A stretch of DNA of 5,435 nucleotides from Cyanobacteriota bacterium (lineage in GTDB: Bacteria; Cyanobacteriota; Cyanobacteriia; PCC-6307; Cyanobiaceae). Positions 1-5,435 of the stretch are shown in pieces (position 1 is the first letter of the stretch; each line of letters starts with the position of its first letter). Made by a program: the position numbers and the translations under genes. Under the pieces are notes generated by a model. It was given only the letters and a program-made list of their open reading frames with translations. It ran no database searches and was not told where the DNA came from. Location: contig JAPLIF010000340.1 of NCBI GenBank assembly GCA_026389255.1, positions 1-5,435 of the forward strand. Reading direction: 5' to 3'.

Positions 1-305
1 CGCAGCTCCAGCCCAAAGGCGACGTTCTGGCGCACCGTGCGGTGCTTAAAAAGGGCAAAGTGCTGAAACACAAAACCCACCTGCCGGTCTTGTACCGAGC
101 GGTCGGTGGCCTCTTCACCGGTGATCCAGACCCGGCCTGCATCCGCTTGCTCCAGGCCAGCGATCAGACGCAAGAGGGTGCTCTTACCCGAACCGGAGGG
201 ACCCAACAGGGCCACCAAGGAGCCCGATTCAATGTCAACGCTGACGTTGTCCACGGCCTGAAAGTCGCCAAACCGCTTGCTGACATTGGCCACGCGGATC
301 CCCAT
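1..305 (-). CDS. cysA: Sulfate/thiosulfate ABC transporter ATP-binding protein CysA, N-terminal part (gene runs off the left edge)
   Basis: This is the ATPase that powers sulfate/thiosulfate import with the CysT/CysW permease, on the cytoplasmic face of the inner membrane. The first 101 residues are present of a family that is usually about 340. The start [20 protein letters not shown] is typical of CysA. Walker A is GPSGSGKST (residues 35-43), followed by LLRLIAGLE, and the Q-loop is FVFQH with Gln at 81. Signature motif, Walker B and the C-terminal regulatory part lie outside the window. The ATG at 305 is the only reasonable start, because an in-frame stop lies at 327-329 with no ATG or GTG between. 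The gene is divergent from cysT and shares a 107-bp control region with it. Assignment to CysA over other importer ATPases rests on the adjacent cysT and cysW as well as on sequence. No lesion is visible in this part. Confidence 0.9.
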   Translation of the reverse strand, partial: MGIRVANVSKRFGDFQAVDNVSVDIESGSLVALLGPSGSGKSTLLRLIAGLEQADAGRVWITGEEATDRSVQDRQVGFVFQHFALFKHRTVRQNVAFGLEL

Positions 306-412
306 GGCGGCACTGCTAAAGTTCTTTCACGATAACATCGTAGGTAAACCGTCTTATTGAGGGAGCCAGTTTGAAACGGTGATACGATCGGATTACCGTT
401 TAATCAAGATCC
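306..412. promoter_or_regulatory. Divergent cysA / cysT control region with two dyads
   Basis: This 107-bp gap must hold the promoters for both directions. Two symmetric elements are visible: ACGAT-AAC-ATCGT at 329-341, and AAACGGT-N14-ACCGTTT at 374-401. A weak sigma70-like pair for cysA can be drawn on the minus strand (TTGATT at 407-402, 17-nt spacer, TATCAC at 384-379), and it lies over the second dyad. On the plus strand TTGAAA (371-376) could be a -35 for cysT, but the matching -10 is poor. In cyanobacteria such genes are known to answer to sulfur supply, in Synechococcus elongatus through the Crp-type regulator CysR. Linking these dyads to that regulator is a guess. Confidence 0.4.
374..401. 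promoter_or_regulatory. Candidate operator: AAACGGT-N14-ACCGTTT inverted repeat upstream of cysT
   Basis: Two perfect 7-bp half-sites (374-380 and 395-401) are separated by 14 bp, ending 11 bp before the cysT ATG. The centre-to-centre distance is 21 bp, two helical turns, which suits a dimeric regulator. It overlaps possible promoter elements in both directions. The symmetry is seen directly; its function is inferred. Confidence 0.35.
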
Positions 413-1244
413 ATGGTCGCCGCATCGCCTTCAGCTCGAAGGCTGGCGGGCCCGCCTCGCCAACTGAGATTACCCAGCTGGCCCTGGCGAATTACCTGGG
501 CCTATCTGGGATTCGTCCTCTTTCTACCCCTGGGCACCATGGTGCTAAGGGCGGCGGGAGTCGGTCCGGCCGGGTTCTGGCAAATGGCGACCACACCCGT
601 CGCCCTCGCAACCTACAAAATCAGTTTTGGCATCGCCGCCCTCGCCAGCCTGATCAATGGCATTTTTGGCTTGATCATCGCCTGGGCCCTGATCCGTTGC
701 CGTTTTCCCGGTCAACGCCTACTCGATGGCGGGCCTGGCCCTGGCATTTGTTTATAGCAAAGAGGGTTGGCTCGGTGGGCCGCTGCAACGCATGTTCGGC
801 CTCAAGGTTTCCTATACGGCCCTCGGGGTTGGCGTGGCCATGGTCTTCATCTCCCTGCCTTTTGTGGTGCGAACGGTCGAGCCGGTGCTGCGCTCCCTCG
901 AAAAAGAACAGGAAGAAGCCTCCTGGTGCCTTGGTGCCAACCCAGCCCAGACTTTTTTTAGGGTGATCTTGCCCCAACTAATGCCGGCCATTCTCGCCGG
1001 AGTCGCCCAGGGGTTTAGCCGGGCCGTCGGCGAATACGGCTCCGTGGTGATGATCTCCAGCAACATGCCCTTCAAGGATCTGATCACCCCCACCCTGATT
1101 ATTCAAAATCTAGAGGAATACGACTTTGATAGCGCCACGGTGATTGGCTGCGTCATGTTGCTTTTCTCCCTGCTCAGCCTCCTGGTGATCAATGCGCTGC
1201 AGGTCTGGGGACAGCGCTATCAGGGGAGCGAGGGCACTTCCTAA
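413..1244 (+). pseudogene. cysT: Sulfate ABC transporter permease CysT, disrupted by an internal deletion and frameshift
   Basis: This is one of the two membrane permeases of the sulfate importer. The N-terminal half reads from ATG 413 to residue 105 (FPGQRLLD), then the frame runs into GGPGPGICL and a TAG at 755-757. The C-terminal half continues in another frame from 726/729 (AGLALAFVYSKEGWLGGP) to the TAA at 1242-1244. It includes the EAA loop (EEASWCLGANPAQTFFRVILPQ) and the ending typical of CysT. Family members carry about 13 residues of the type AxxDLPFALPTAV between RLLD and AGL, and CysW next door has the equivalent IIDLPFSISPVV. Only one base remains in place of the expected 39, so about 38 bp is missing. 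An intact product would be about 289 residues. The junction happens to create an ATG at 726, but no ribosome site precedes it, so a separate 172-residue protein is unlikely to work as a permease. A sequencing or assembly error is possible. No clear Shine-Dalgarno precedes ATG 413. Confidence 0.85.
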
Positions 1245-1295
1245 AGCAAAGACCGTTTGTTCCGCCGCGATCGTTCTTCCGCCCTATCTCGTTCC

Positions 1296-2210
1296 ATGGC
1301 CTTTTTAAGCCCGCCGCTCAGCGAGCCCAAACCATCGCCGGCTTCCACTCCCGGCTTGAAAGCCAAGGGTGTCACCCTTTGGCCACTGCTGATCATCACT
1401 TTGGCCTGTCTCTATGTAGGCGTGGTGATCCTGTTGCCGGCCCTGTCGGTGGTGGCTCAGGCCTTTGCCAAGGGCCCTGGTGTGTTCCTGCAAAATCTCG
1501 GCGATAGCGAGTTACTGGCGGCCCTGCGCCTCACCCTGATCGCCACCGCCATTGCCGTGCCCTTCAACACGATCTTCGGCCTGGCGGCGGCCACCGCCAT
1601 CGCCCGACGCCGCTTCCGTGGCAAGGCCCTGTTGCTGAGCATCATCGACCTCCCCTTCTCAATCTCACCGGTGGTGGTGGGGCTGATGTTGGTGTTGCTT
1701 TATAGCCCAAACCATGGGTTGCTGGGCCCTTTAGTCAATAGTCTGGGCTGGAAAATCATCTTTTCATGGCCCGGGATTGTCCTGGCCACCATTATTGTTA
1801 CCTTTCCCTTCATGGCCCGGGAAGTGATTCCACTGCTTGAAGAAGAAGGATGGGAACAGGAGGAAGCCGCCCGCACCCTCGGGGCCACCGATTGGCAGGT
1901 GTTCTGGAAAGTCACCCTCCCCTCCGTACGCTGGGCCGCCCTCTACGGATTGATCCTGACCACCGCCCGGGCCCTGGGTGAATTTGGCGCCGTTTCGGTG
2001 GTGAGTGGCAACATCCGCGGCGAAACCCAAACCTTACCCCTGTTTGTGGAAGATGCCTATAAGCAATATCACACTGATCTTGCCTATGGGGCCGCCATGG
2101 TCCTCGGCGGGGTGGCCATTGTTTCGCTCATACTAAAAGTTCTTGTCGAACAAATCATGGAAGGCAGCCGCAAGTCCATTGGGGCTGAGTTGGATACTCA
2201 AGACTCTTGA
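1296..2210 (+). CDS. cysW: Sulfate ABC transporter permease CysW
   Basis: This is the partner of CysT in the sulfate/thiosulfate importer, an inner-membrane protein with about six transmembrane helices. From the ATG at 1296 it has 304 residues. The first helix is around residues 29-55. The conserved DLPFSISPVVVGLMLVLLYSP segment starts at 118. The EAA loop that contacts CysA runs from about 189 (EEAARTLGATDWQVFWKVTLP). ARALGEFGAVSVVSGNIRGE lies around 224-243, followed by TQTLPLFVEDAY. All are characteristic of CysW, and the frame is intact throughout. A TTG at 1257 in the same frame, 12 bases after the cysT stop, would add 13 residues; neither start has a good ribosome site. ATG 1296 is preferred because the extra residues look unstructured and ATG is the commoner start. 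The gene is the last of the cysTW transcript, and its stop lies 30 bp from the end of the convergent methyltransferase gene. Confidence 0.9.
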   Translation: MAFLSPPLSEPKPSPASTPGLKAKGVTLWPLLIITLACLYVGVVILLPALSVVAQAFAKGPGVFLQNLGDSELLAALRLTLIATAIAVPFNTIFGLAAATAIARRRFRGKALLLSIIDLPFSISPVVVGLMLVLLYSPNHGLLGPLVNSLGWKIIFSWPGIVLATIIVTFPFMAREVIPLLEEEGWEQEEAARTLGATDWQVFWKVTLPSVRWAALYGLILTTARALGEFGAVSVVSGNIRGETQTLPLFVEDAYKQYHTDLAYGAAMVLGGVAIVSLILKVLVEQIMEGSRKSIGAELDTQDS

Positions 2211-2232
2211 TTGCTGGCGGTTGAAACGACGC

Positions 2233-2255
2233 GATTCTGCTCAGAGTTCAGAATC
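2233..2255. terminator. Possible hairpin between convergent cysW and the methyltransferase gene
   Basis: GATTCTG (2233-2239) and CAGAATC (2249-2255) form a perfect 7-bp stem with a 9-nt loop. It begins 22 bases after the cysW stop and overlaps the stop codon of the opposing gene. Position suits a shared terminator, but the stem is not GC-rich and no T-run follows on either strand, so an intrinsic terminator is doubtful. Confidence 0.3.
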
Positions 2256-3290
2256 CTGCTCAAGATTGATCTGGGGCCGGATCTGATTGCAGCGTTGTTC
2301 TTCACCCTTCTGGTCTCGATCGCCCTGGGCACCAAGCCCATGCTCCTGGGCTGCCCTTTGTTGGCTTCCTCCACCCTCTGTCGCCCAGCCGCGACCTTGG
2401 CAGAACCCTGAAGCCACACCCCAACGGCGCCGCCAGGCACTGCCACTGACGGCCCTGCTCTGGCTCTGGCGCAGCCGGCGTTCCGCCAGCAGGGTGGCGG
2501 CACTGGCCTGGCCCGTGGGATCCCGGTAGGGCTCGGCGGCGGAACACAGCAGGTGGTCCGATTCCTTGGCGGTGAGGGAGCGCAGGGGAAAAGATTCGCC
2601 TAGGGGCGACGGCGAAGCCACCGTGCCGCTACTCCATTGCTCCGGGTCGCTGGCGGCGATGCTGGCCAGCTGCAAACCCGCTGCCACCAGGCCGGCCCGG
2701 ACGGCGGCAGCACTGCTGTAGGTGATCAACCGGCCCTCCGGCCTGAGCAACGCCGCCAACTGGGCCAGAAATTCGAGGCTCCAAAGCTGGGGGCAGCGGC
2801 GCGGTGAAAAGGCATCCAGCCACACCAGGTCGCAGCCCCCTTGCAGGGCGGCGGGCAAGCGGGTTATCGCCTGGCGTCCATCCCCCCAGAGCAACCGATC
2901 ACTCTGGACCAGGGCTTCCAGGCGGGCCAGGGTTGGGGCCGGCCACTGGCTGCGGAAACACTCCGACGCCAGGGCCAGGGCCAGGGGTTGGGGATCCTGC
3001 TCCAGGCCCCACCACTGCAACGGCAAATCCAAGCCAGCGGTGGCCTGGAGCAGTGCGGCGGTGTTGGTGCCGGTGCCAACGGCCACCTCGACCACCACCA
3101 GCCCCTGCCCGGGTCGCCAGCGATCCAGTTGGCTCGGCCGCACAAATTTTTCCTGGGCCTCGCTGAGGGCGCCGGCGGCACTGTGGAAGCCCTCGCCGAA
3201 GGCTTCACTCCAGAGACTGAAGCTGCCGTCGGCGCCGCGGCGGGGACCGAGGTCCGCCGGCCCGGCCCCCGGCTCCAATGGCCAGGTCAA
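2241..3290 (-). CDS. mnmD: MnmC/MnmD-like tRNA 5-methylaminomethyl-2-thiouridine methyltransferase (DUF752 family), with an unusual C-terminal tail
   Basis: This is a SAM-dependent methyltransferase related to the methyltransferase half of MnmC, which finishes the mnm5 group at wobble uridine 34 of some tRNAs. It has 349 residues. The family opening [18 protein letters not shown] lies at 20-37 and [10 protein letters not shown] at 41-50. The SAM-binding loop [11 protein letters not shown] is at 66-76, with GLEQDP ending strand 2 (95-100) and WGDGRQAI at 135-142. The family signature [20 protein letters not shown] is at 154-173. The MnmC oxidase domain is absent. Conserved sequence seems to end near WRRRWG (286-291). 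The last 58 or so residues are Gln/Gly-rich, with less biased third positions, and look like former non-coding DNA. The start is TTG 3290, which overlaps the aroA stop (TTGA): no ATG or GTG precedes the conserved part before the upstream in-frame stop. It is probably translationally coupled to aroA. The exact substrate in this organism is inferred. Confidence 0.8.
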   Translation of the reverse strand: MTWPLEPGAGPADLGPRRGADGSFSLWSEAFGEGFHSAAGALSEAQEKFVRPSQLDRWRPGQGLVVVEVAVGTGTNTAALLQATAGLDLPLQWWGLEQDPQPLALALASECFRSQWPAPTLARLEALVQSDRLLWGDGRQAITRLPAALQGGCDLVWLDAFSPRRCPQLWSLEFLAQLAALLRPEGRLITYSSAAAVRAGLVAAGLQLASIAASDPEQWSSGTVASPSPLGESFPLRSLTAKESDHLLCSAAEPYRDPTGQASAATLLAERRLRQSQSRAVSGSAWRRRWGVASGFCQGRGWATEGGGSQQRAAQEHGLGAQGDRDQKGEEQRCNQIRPQINLEQDSEL

Positions 3291-4627
3291 TGGCGCAACC
3301 GGGCCAGGTCCTGCCAGAAATCGGGATAGGACACGGCCGCCGCCTCGGGCCGGCCCAGGCGGGTGGGCCCATCAGCCACCAGGGCCGCCACCGCCAGGCT
3401 CATGGCCACCCGGTGGTCGGTTTCGCTGTCGGTGTCGGCCCCCCGCAGGCGGGTGGGGCCGGTGATGGTGAGGCCATCGGGGTGCTCTTCAATGGCGGCC
3501 CCCAGGGCCTGGAGCTGGCGTGCCATGACCGCCAGCCGGTCCGTTTCCTTCACCCGCAGTTCGGCGGCTCCGGTGATACGGCTGACGCCTTCGGCGCAAC
3601 AGGCGGCCACCGCCAGGACTGGAATCTCATCCACCAGGCGGGGGATCAACGCCTCACCAATGGTGAAGGCCCGCAACGGCCCATGCCGAACCACCAGGTC
3701 ACCAACGGGTTCTCCGGCCACATCACGGCTGTTTTCAAGGCTGACCCGGGCCCCCATCGCCGCCAGCACATCCAGGATGCCGGTGCGGCTGGGGTTGAGA
3801 CCGACATTCTCGATCGTTAGTTCGGATCCTGGCGTGATGGCGGCGGCCACCAGCCAGAAAGCGGCCGAACTGATGTCCCCCGGCACCACCACCGACTGGC
3901 CGCGCAACACGGCGCCAGGGCGGACGCGCACCTCAGTGCCATCGGCAGCCATCAGCTCAAGGTCGGCCCCAAAGGCCCGCAACATGCGTTCGCTGTGGTC
4001 ACGGGAATGGGCCGGTTCGATCACGGTGGTGGGTCCCTCGGCCGTCAGGGCGGCCAGAAGCAGGGCACTTTTGACCTGGGCCGAGGCCACCGGCGTCCGA
4101 ATCGTGGCACCGACAAGAGCCTGGCCCTGCACCGCCAGGGGCGCCAGATTGCCCCCCTGGCGCCCATGGATCTGGGCCCCCATCTTGGCCAGGGGCAGGG
4201 CCACGCGGGCCATGGGACGGCGCCGCAGGGAACCGTCGCCGCTGAGGACAAAATGGCGGCCAGCCCTCCCGACCAACAGGCCCAGCATCAGGCGCATGGT
4301 GGTGCCGGAATTGCCGCAATCCAGCACCGTTTCCGGTTCCTGCAGGCCGTCCAGTCCCACCCCCTGGACCCGCACCGGTTGACCCGCCACGATCGGGCCC
4401 ACCTCCACCCCCATGGCCCGCAGGCAGGCGGCGGTGCTGAGGGGATCCTCGGCCGGCAGCAGACCCTCGATCAGGGTTTCGCCCTCGGCAATGGCCCCAA
4501 ACAGCAGGGCCCGATGGGAAATGGATTTATCCCCTTGCACCCGGACCCGCCCCTGCAAACAGCCGCCCGCCGGCAACTCCAGAAGGTCGGGGCCGGCGGC
4601 AAGGGGCTGGGTCGGGCTGGCAGACAC
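3287..4627 (-). CDS. aroA: 3-phosphoshikimate 1-carboxyvinyltransferase (EPSP synthase)
   Basis: This enzyme joins phosphoenolpyruvate and shikimate-3-phosphate to give EPSP, the sixth step of the shikimate pathway towards aromatic amino acids, in the cytoplasm. Its 446 residues match the family length. Motifs visible are [14 protein letters not shown] (32-45), [11 protein letters not shown] (103-113), LRRRPM (134-139), [13 protein letters not shown] (182-194), SRDHSERM (208-215), DISSAAFWL (251-259), NPSRTG (278-283), [11 protein letters not shown] (329-339 with the catalytic-region Asp/Glu), [10 protein letters not shown] (356-365) and DHRVAMS (404-410). RDHSE, GDKS and SAQVK match motifs described for class II (CP4-like) enzymes, which tend to be less sensitive to glyphosate; sensitivity here is not tested. 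The start is GTG 4627; no in-frame ATG lies in the gap up to the Nif11 gene, and no ribosome site is clear. The stop overlaps the following methyltransferase start by 4 bases. An 80-bp gap separates it from the upstream Nif11 unit on the same strand. Confidence 0.96.
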   Translation of the reverse strand: MSASPTQPLAAGPDLLELPAGGCLQGRVRVQGDKSISHRALLFGAIAEGETLIEGLLPAEDPLSTAACLRAMGVEVGPIVAGQPVRVQGVGLDGLQEPETVLDCGNSGTTMRLMLGLLVGRAGRHFVLSGDGSLRRRPMARVALPLAKMGAQIHGRQGGNLAPLAVQGQALVGATIRTPVASAQVKSALLLAALTAEGPTTVIEPAHSRDHSERMLRAFGADLELMAADGTEVRVRPGAVLRGQSVVVPGDISSAAFWLVAAAITPGSELTIENVGLNPSRTGILDVLAAMGARVSLENSRDVAGEPVGDLVVRHGPLRAFTIGEALIPRLVDEIPVLAVAACCAEGVSRITGAAELRVKETDRLAVMARQLQALGAAIEEHPDGLTITGPTRLRGADTDSETDHRVAMSLAVAALVADGPTRLGRPEAAAVSYPDFWQDLARLRH

Positions 4628-4707
4628 GCAGGCAAGGGCAGGGACAGCCAGGATCCTATGGAGCCCGGTGCCGCCCCTGAACCTGAACGAGCCGGTCAGC
4701 GGCCCAA

Positions 4708-4962
4708 TCAGAGGTTGGTGGGGATTGGAGCATGAACATGCTTAATCACCCCGGGCATGAAGGCAAAATCCCAACCAAAAGAATCAAAAAGAATCACGGT
4801 CTGGGCGTCATCGGCTTGGAGCAGGGTCTCAGCGAAATGATTAATCAGATCTGCTGCGGTAAAATGATAGCCAAACTGATAAGCGACGGCCACAATTCCC
4901 TCAGGGGTATTGATCAGCCGCAAGCGTTCCTGAAGCTCGCCATTCTCTAGCAGGAATTTCAA
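4708..4962 (-). CDS. Nif11-domain protein, distal half of a two-domain unit separated from the first half by an in-frame TAA
   Basis: This carries a Nif11 domain (the family named from a nitrogen-fixation-associated protein and best known as the leader of nitrile-hydratase/Nif11-type RiPP precursors). The pattern [18 protein letters not shown], then [25 protein letters not shown], matches the family. Reading from TTG 4962 gives 84 residues, but the domain starts earlier: codons for TLTRSSDDLAAF sit between this TTG and the TAA at 4999-5001, in the same frame as the upstream 52-residue ORF. No ATG or GTG and no ribosome site lies in that stretch, so independent translation is doubtful. After the domain comes a segment shared with the neighbouring paralogue ([17 protein letters not shown]), then a private 18-residue tail. 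There is no GG or GA cleavage site and no Cys, so it does not resemble a classical RiPP precursor. The intact parent would be 149 residues. Function is unknown. Confidence 0.6.
   Translation of the reverse strand: MKFLLENGELQERLRLINTPEGIVAVAYQFGYHFTAADLINHFAETLLQADDAQTVILFDSFGWDFAFMPGVIKHVHAPIPTNL
4765..4878. repeat. Tandem paralogous repeat, left copy (pairs with 5322-5435)
   Basis: This 114-bp stretch aligns without gaps to 5322-5435, with about 25 mismatches by hand count (roughly 78% identity), at a spacing of 557 bp in direct orientation. It encodes the second part of the Nif11 domain and the GWDF segment in both. Encoded residues match at 28 of 38. It is a gene duplication rather than a mobile repeat. 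Confidence 0.75.
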
Positions 4963-4998
4963 GAAGGCCGCCAGATCATCACTCGAACGGGTGAGTGT

Positions 4999-5157
4999 TT
5001 AGGCAAAGTGAGTGATTAAATCAGACTCACTGAATGTAAACCCTCTTTGAGAGGCCGCCTGCAAAATATTATCGACCGAATCGATTGAACGCAGTTTGAT
5101 TTTTAGATCCTCGTCGTCACTGGCCGATTCGAAAAAAGAGACTAATTCGCCAGACAT
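4999..5157 (-). CDS. Nif11-domain small protein, proximal half of the two-domain unit
   Basis: This is a 52-residue ORF from ATG 5157 to a TAA at 4999-5001. MSGELVSFFESASDDEDLKI, KLRSIDSVDNILQAASQRGF and TFSESDLITHFA make one full Nif11 domain: an N-terminal helix, the DLKIKLRSI helix, then the GFTFSESDL element. A purine-rich AAAGGA at 5175-5170 lies 12 nt before the ATG, rather far for a ribosome site. A promoter-like pair lies further up at 5235-5207. It ends at HFA, exactly where the two sister copies continue HFAETL. So the TAA replaces a Glu codon, and this is better seen as the first half of a nonsense-split 149-residue protein than as a natural 52-residue gene. If the stop is real, a free single Nif11 domain would still be made. 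Confidence 0.7.
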   Translation of the reverse strand: MSGELVSFFESASDDEDLKIKLRSIDSVDNILQAASQRGFTFSESDLITHFA

Positions 5158-5169
5158 TAAAAATACAAA

Positions 5170-5235
5170 TCCTTTGACCCATCGAGCCTATCAGTGCAGC
5201 GCTATCTTTTAAATCATTGTCATTTAGCTTGACAA
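5170..5235 (-). promoter_or_regulatory. Candidate promoter, operator dyad and ribosome site of the Nif11 unit
   Basis: On the minus strand TTGTCA (5235-5230), a 17-nt spacer and TTAAAA (5212-5207) form a reasonable sigma70-like promoter, which would start a leader of roughly 40 nt. The -35 is one arm of a perfect inverted repeat, TTGTCA-N7-TGACAA (5235-5217), so a bound regulator would block it. AAAGGA at 5175-5170 is the only purine-rich site before ATG 5157. The sequence symmetry is observed; promoter and operator activity are inferred. Confidence 0.4.
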
Positions 5236-5285
5236 CGACATGGGTGAAATAGCACTACTGCAGTCCAAGTGAAGGGGCCTGGGCC

Positions 5286-5435
5286 TCAGGCGGCAAGCTT
5301 GAGGGCCCAAAGGAGGGATCTAAAATCCCAACCGAGGGCATCAAAGAGAATGACAACCTGGGGGTCTTCAGCGTGGAGCAAGGTTTCGGCGAAATGCCTA
5401 ATAAGATCTGCTGCGGTGAAATAAAATCCCAATTG
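5286..5435 (-). CDS. Second Nif11-domain protein, C-terminal 49 residues (gene enters from the right edge)
   Basis: This partial gene has its start beyond the window. Reading from the edge gives QLGFYFTAADLIRHFAETLL, then HAEDPQVVILFDALGWDF, then a short tail RSLLWALKLAA and a TGA at 5288-5286. It is a close paralogue of the distal domain at 4708-4962: 28 of 38 residues match up to GWDF, after which the tails are unrelated. It keeps Glu in HFAETL, which identifies the TAA of its neighbour as a changed Glu codon. No GG cleavage site or Cys is visible. A gap of 128 bp with a candidate promoter separates it from the next Nif11 ORF on the same strand. Whether it too has two Nif11 domains cannot be seen. 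Function is unknown. Confidence 0.8.
   Translation of the reverse strand, partial: QLGFYFTAADLIRHFAETLLHAEDPQVVILFDALGWDFRSLLWALKLAA

Noticed and set aside
379..966. A 195-residue plus-strand ORF over the start of cysT
   Set aside because: Arg/Pro-rich translation with no family resemblance; the cysT frames explain this DNA.
726..1244. A separate 172-residue permease gene starting at ATG 726
   Set aside because: The ATG is formed by the deletion junction and has no ribosome site, and the protein is plainly the C-terminal part of CysT.
4704..4728. CCAATC-N13-GATTGG inverted repeat at the end of the Nif11 unit as a terminator
   Set aside because: Only a 6-bp stem with a long loop, no T-run, and partly inside coding sequence.
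2722..4735. Long plus-strand ORFs opposite aroA and the methyltransferase gene
   Set aside because: They are antisense shadows typical of GC-rich genes; their translations are Gly/Pro/Arg/Gln-rich and match no family, while the minus-strand frames carry clear motifs.
5277..5291. GCCTG-N5-CAGGC hairpin at the stop of the right-edge Nif11 gene as a terminator
   Set aside because: The stem is only 5 bp and no T-run follows on the minus strand.
1..5435. HIP1 octamer (GCGATCGC), common in many cyanobacteria
   Set aside because: By eye I found only near matches (for example GCGATCGT near 1267), so it gives no support for a HIP1-rich genome.
4708..5435. CRISPR or insertion sequence as the cause of the right-hand repeats
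   Set aside because: There are only two diverged copies, both coding, with no terminal inverted repeats, transposase or regular short spacers.

Overview
The window looks like chromosome from a freshwater-type unicellular cyanobacterium, probably the Cyanobium/Synechococcus group. This is judged from GC-rich coding DNA, a cyanobacterial-style CysA/CysT/CysW sulfate permease, a class II EPSP synthase followed by a MnmC-type methyltransferase, and Nif11-domain paralogues. The assignment is by protein character only; no marker gene is present.

Left part (1-2210): a divergent sulfate-uptake locus. The start of cysA (ATPase) runs leftward off the window. cysT and cysW (the two membrane permeases) run rightward. 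The 107-bp region between cysA and cysT carries dyad symmetries that are candidate operators. cysW is intact. cysT is broken: compared with its family and with CysW next door, about 38 bp is missing around position 727/728. This removes the conserved segment of DLPFALPTAV type and shifts the frame.

Middle (2241-4627, minus strand): aroA (EPSP synthase, shikimate pathway) and a MnmC/MnmD-like tRNA-modifying methyltransferase overlap by 4 bases and are probably one transcript. They converge on cysW with a 30-bp gap. The methyltransferase has a C-terminal tail of about 58 residues that does not look like the rest of the protein.

Right part (4708-5435, minus strand): an AT-richer stretch with Nif11-domain genes upstream of aroA. 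One unit (5157 to 4708) encodes two Nif11 domains in the same frame, separated by a single TAA. That TAA stands exactly where both other copies carry Glu in an HFA-E-TL motif. The C-terminal end of a second paralogue enters from the right edge, about 557 bp from the matching point of the first. A promoter-like element with a perfect TTGTCA/TGACAA dyad lies between them. No double-glycine leader cleavage site, Cys-rich core or RiPP-modifying enzyme is visible.

The main interest is two apparently recent gene lesions (cysT deletion, Nif11 nonsense codon) and a small tandem family of non-canonical Nif11 proteins. Either lesion could be a sequencing or assembly error.
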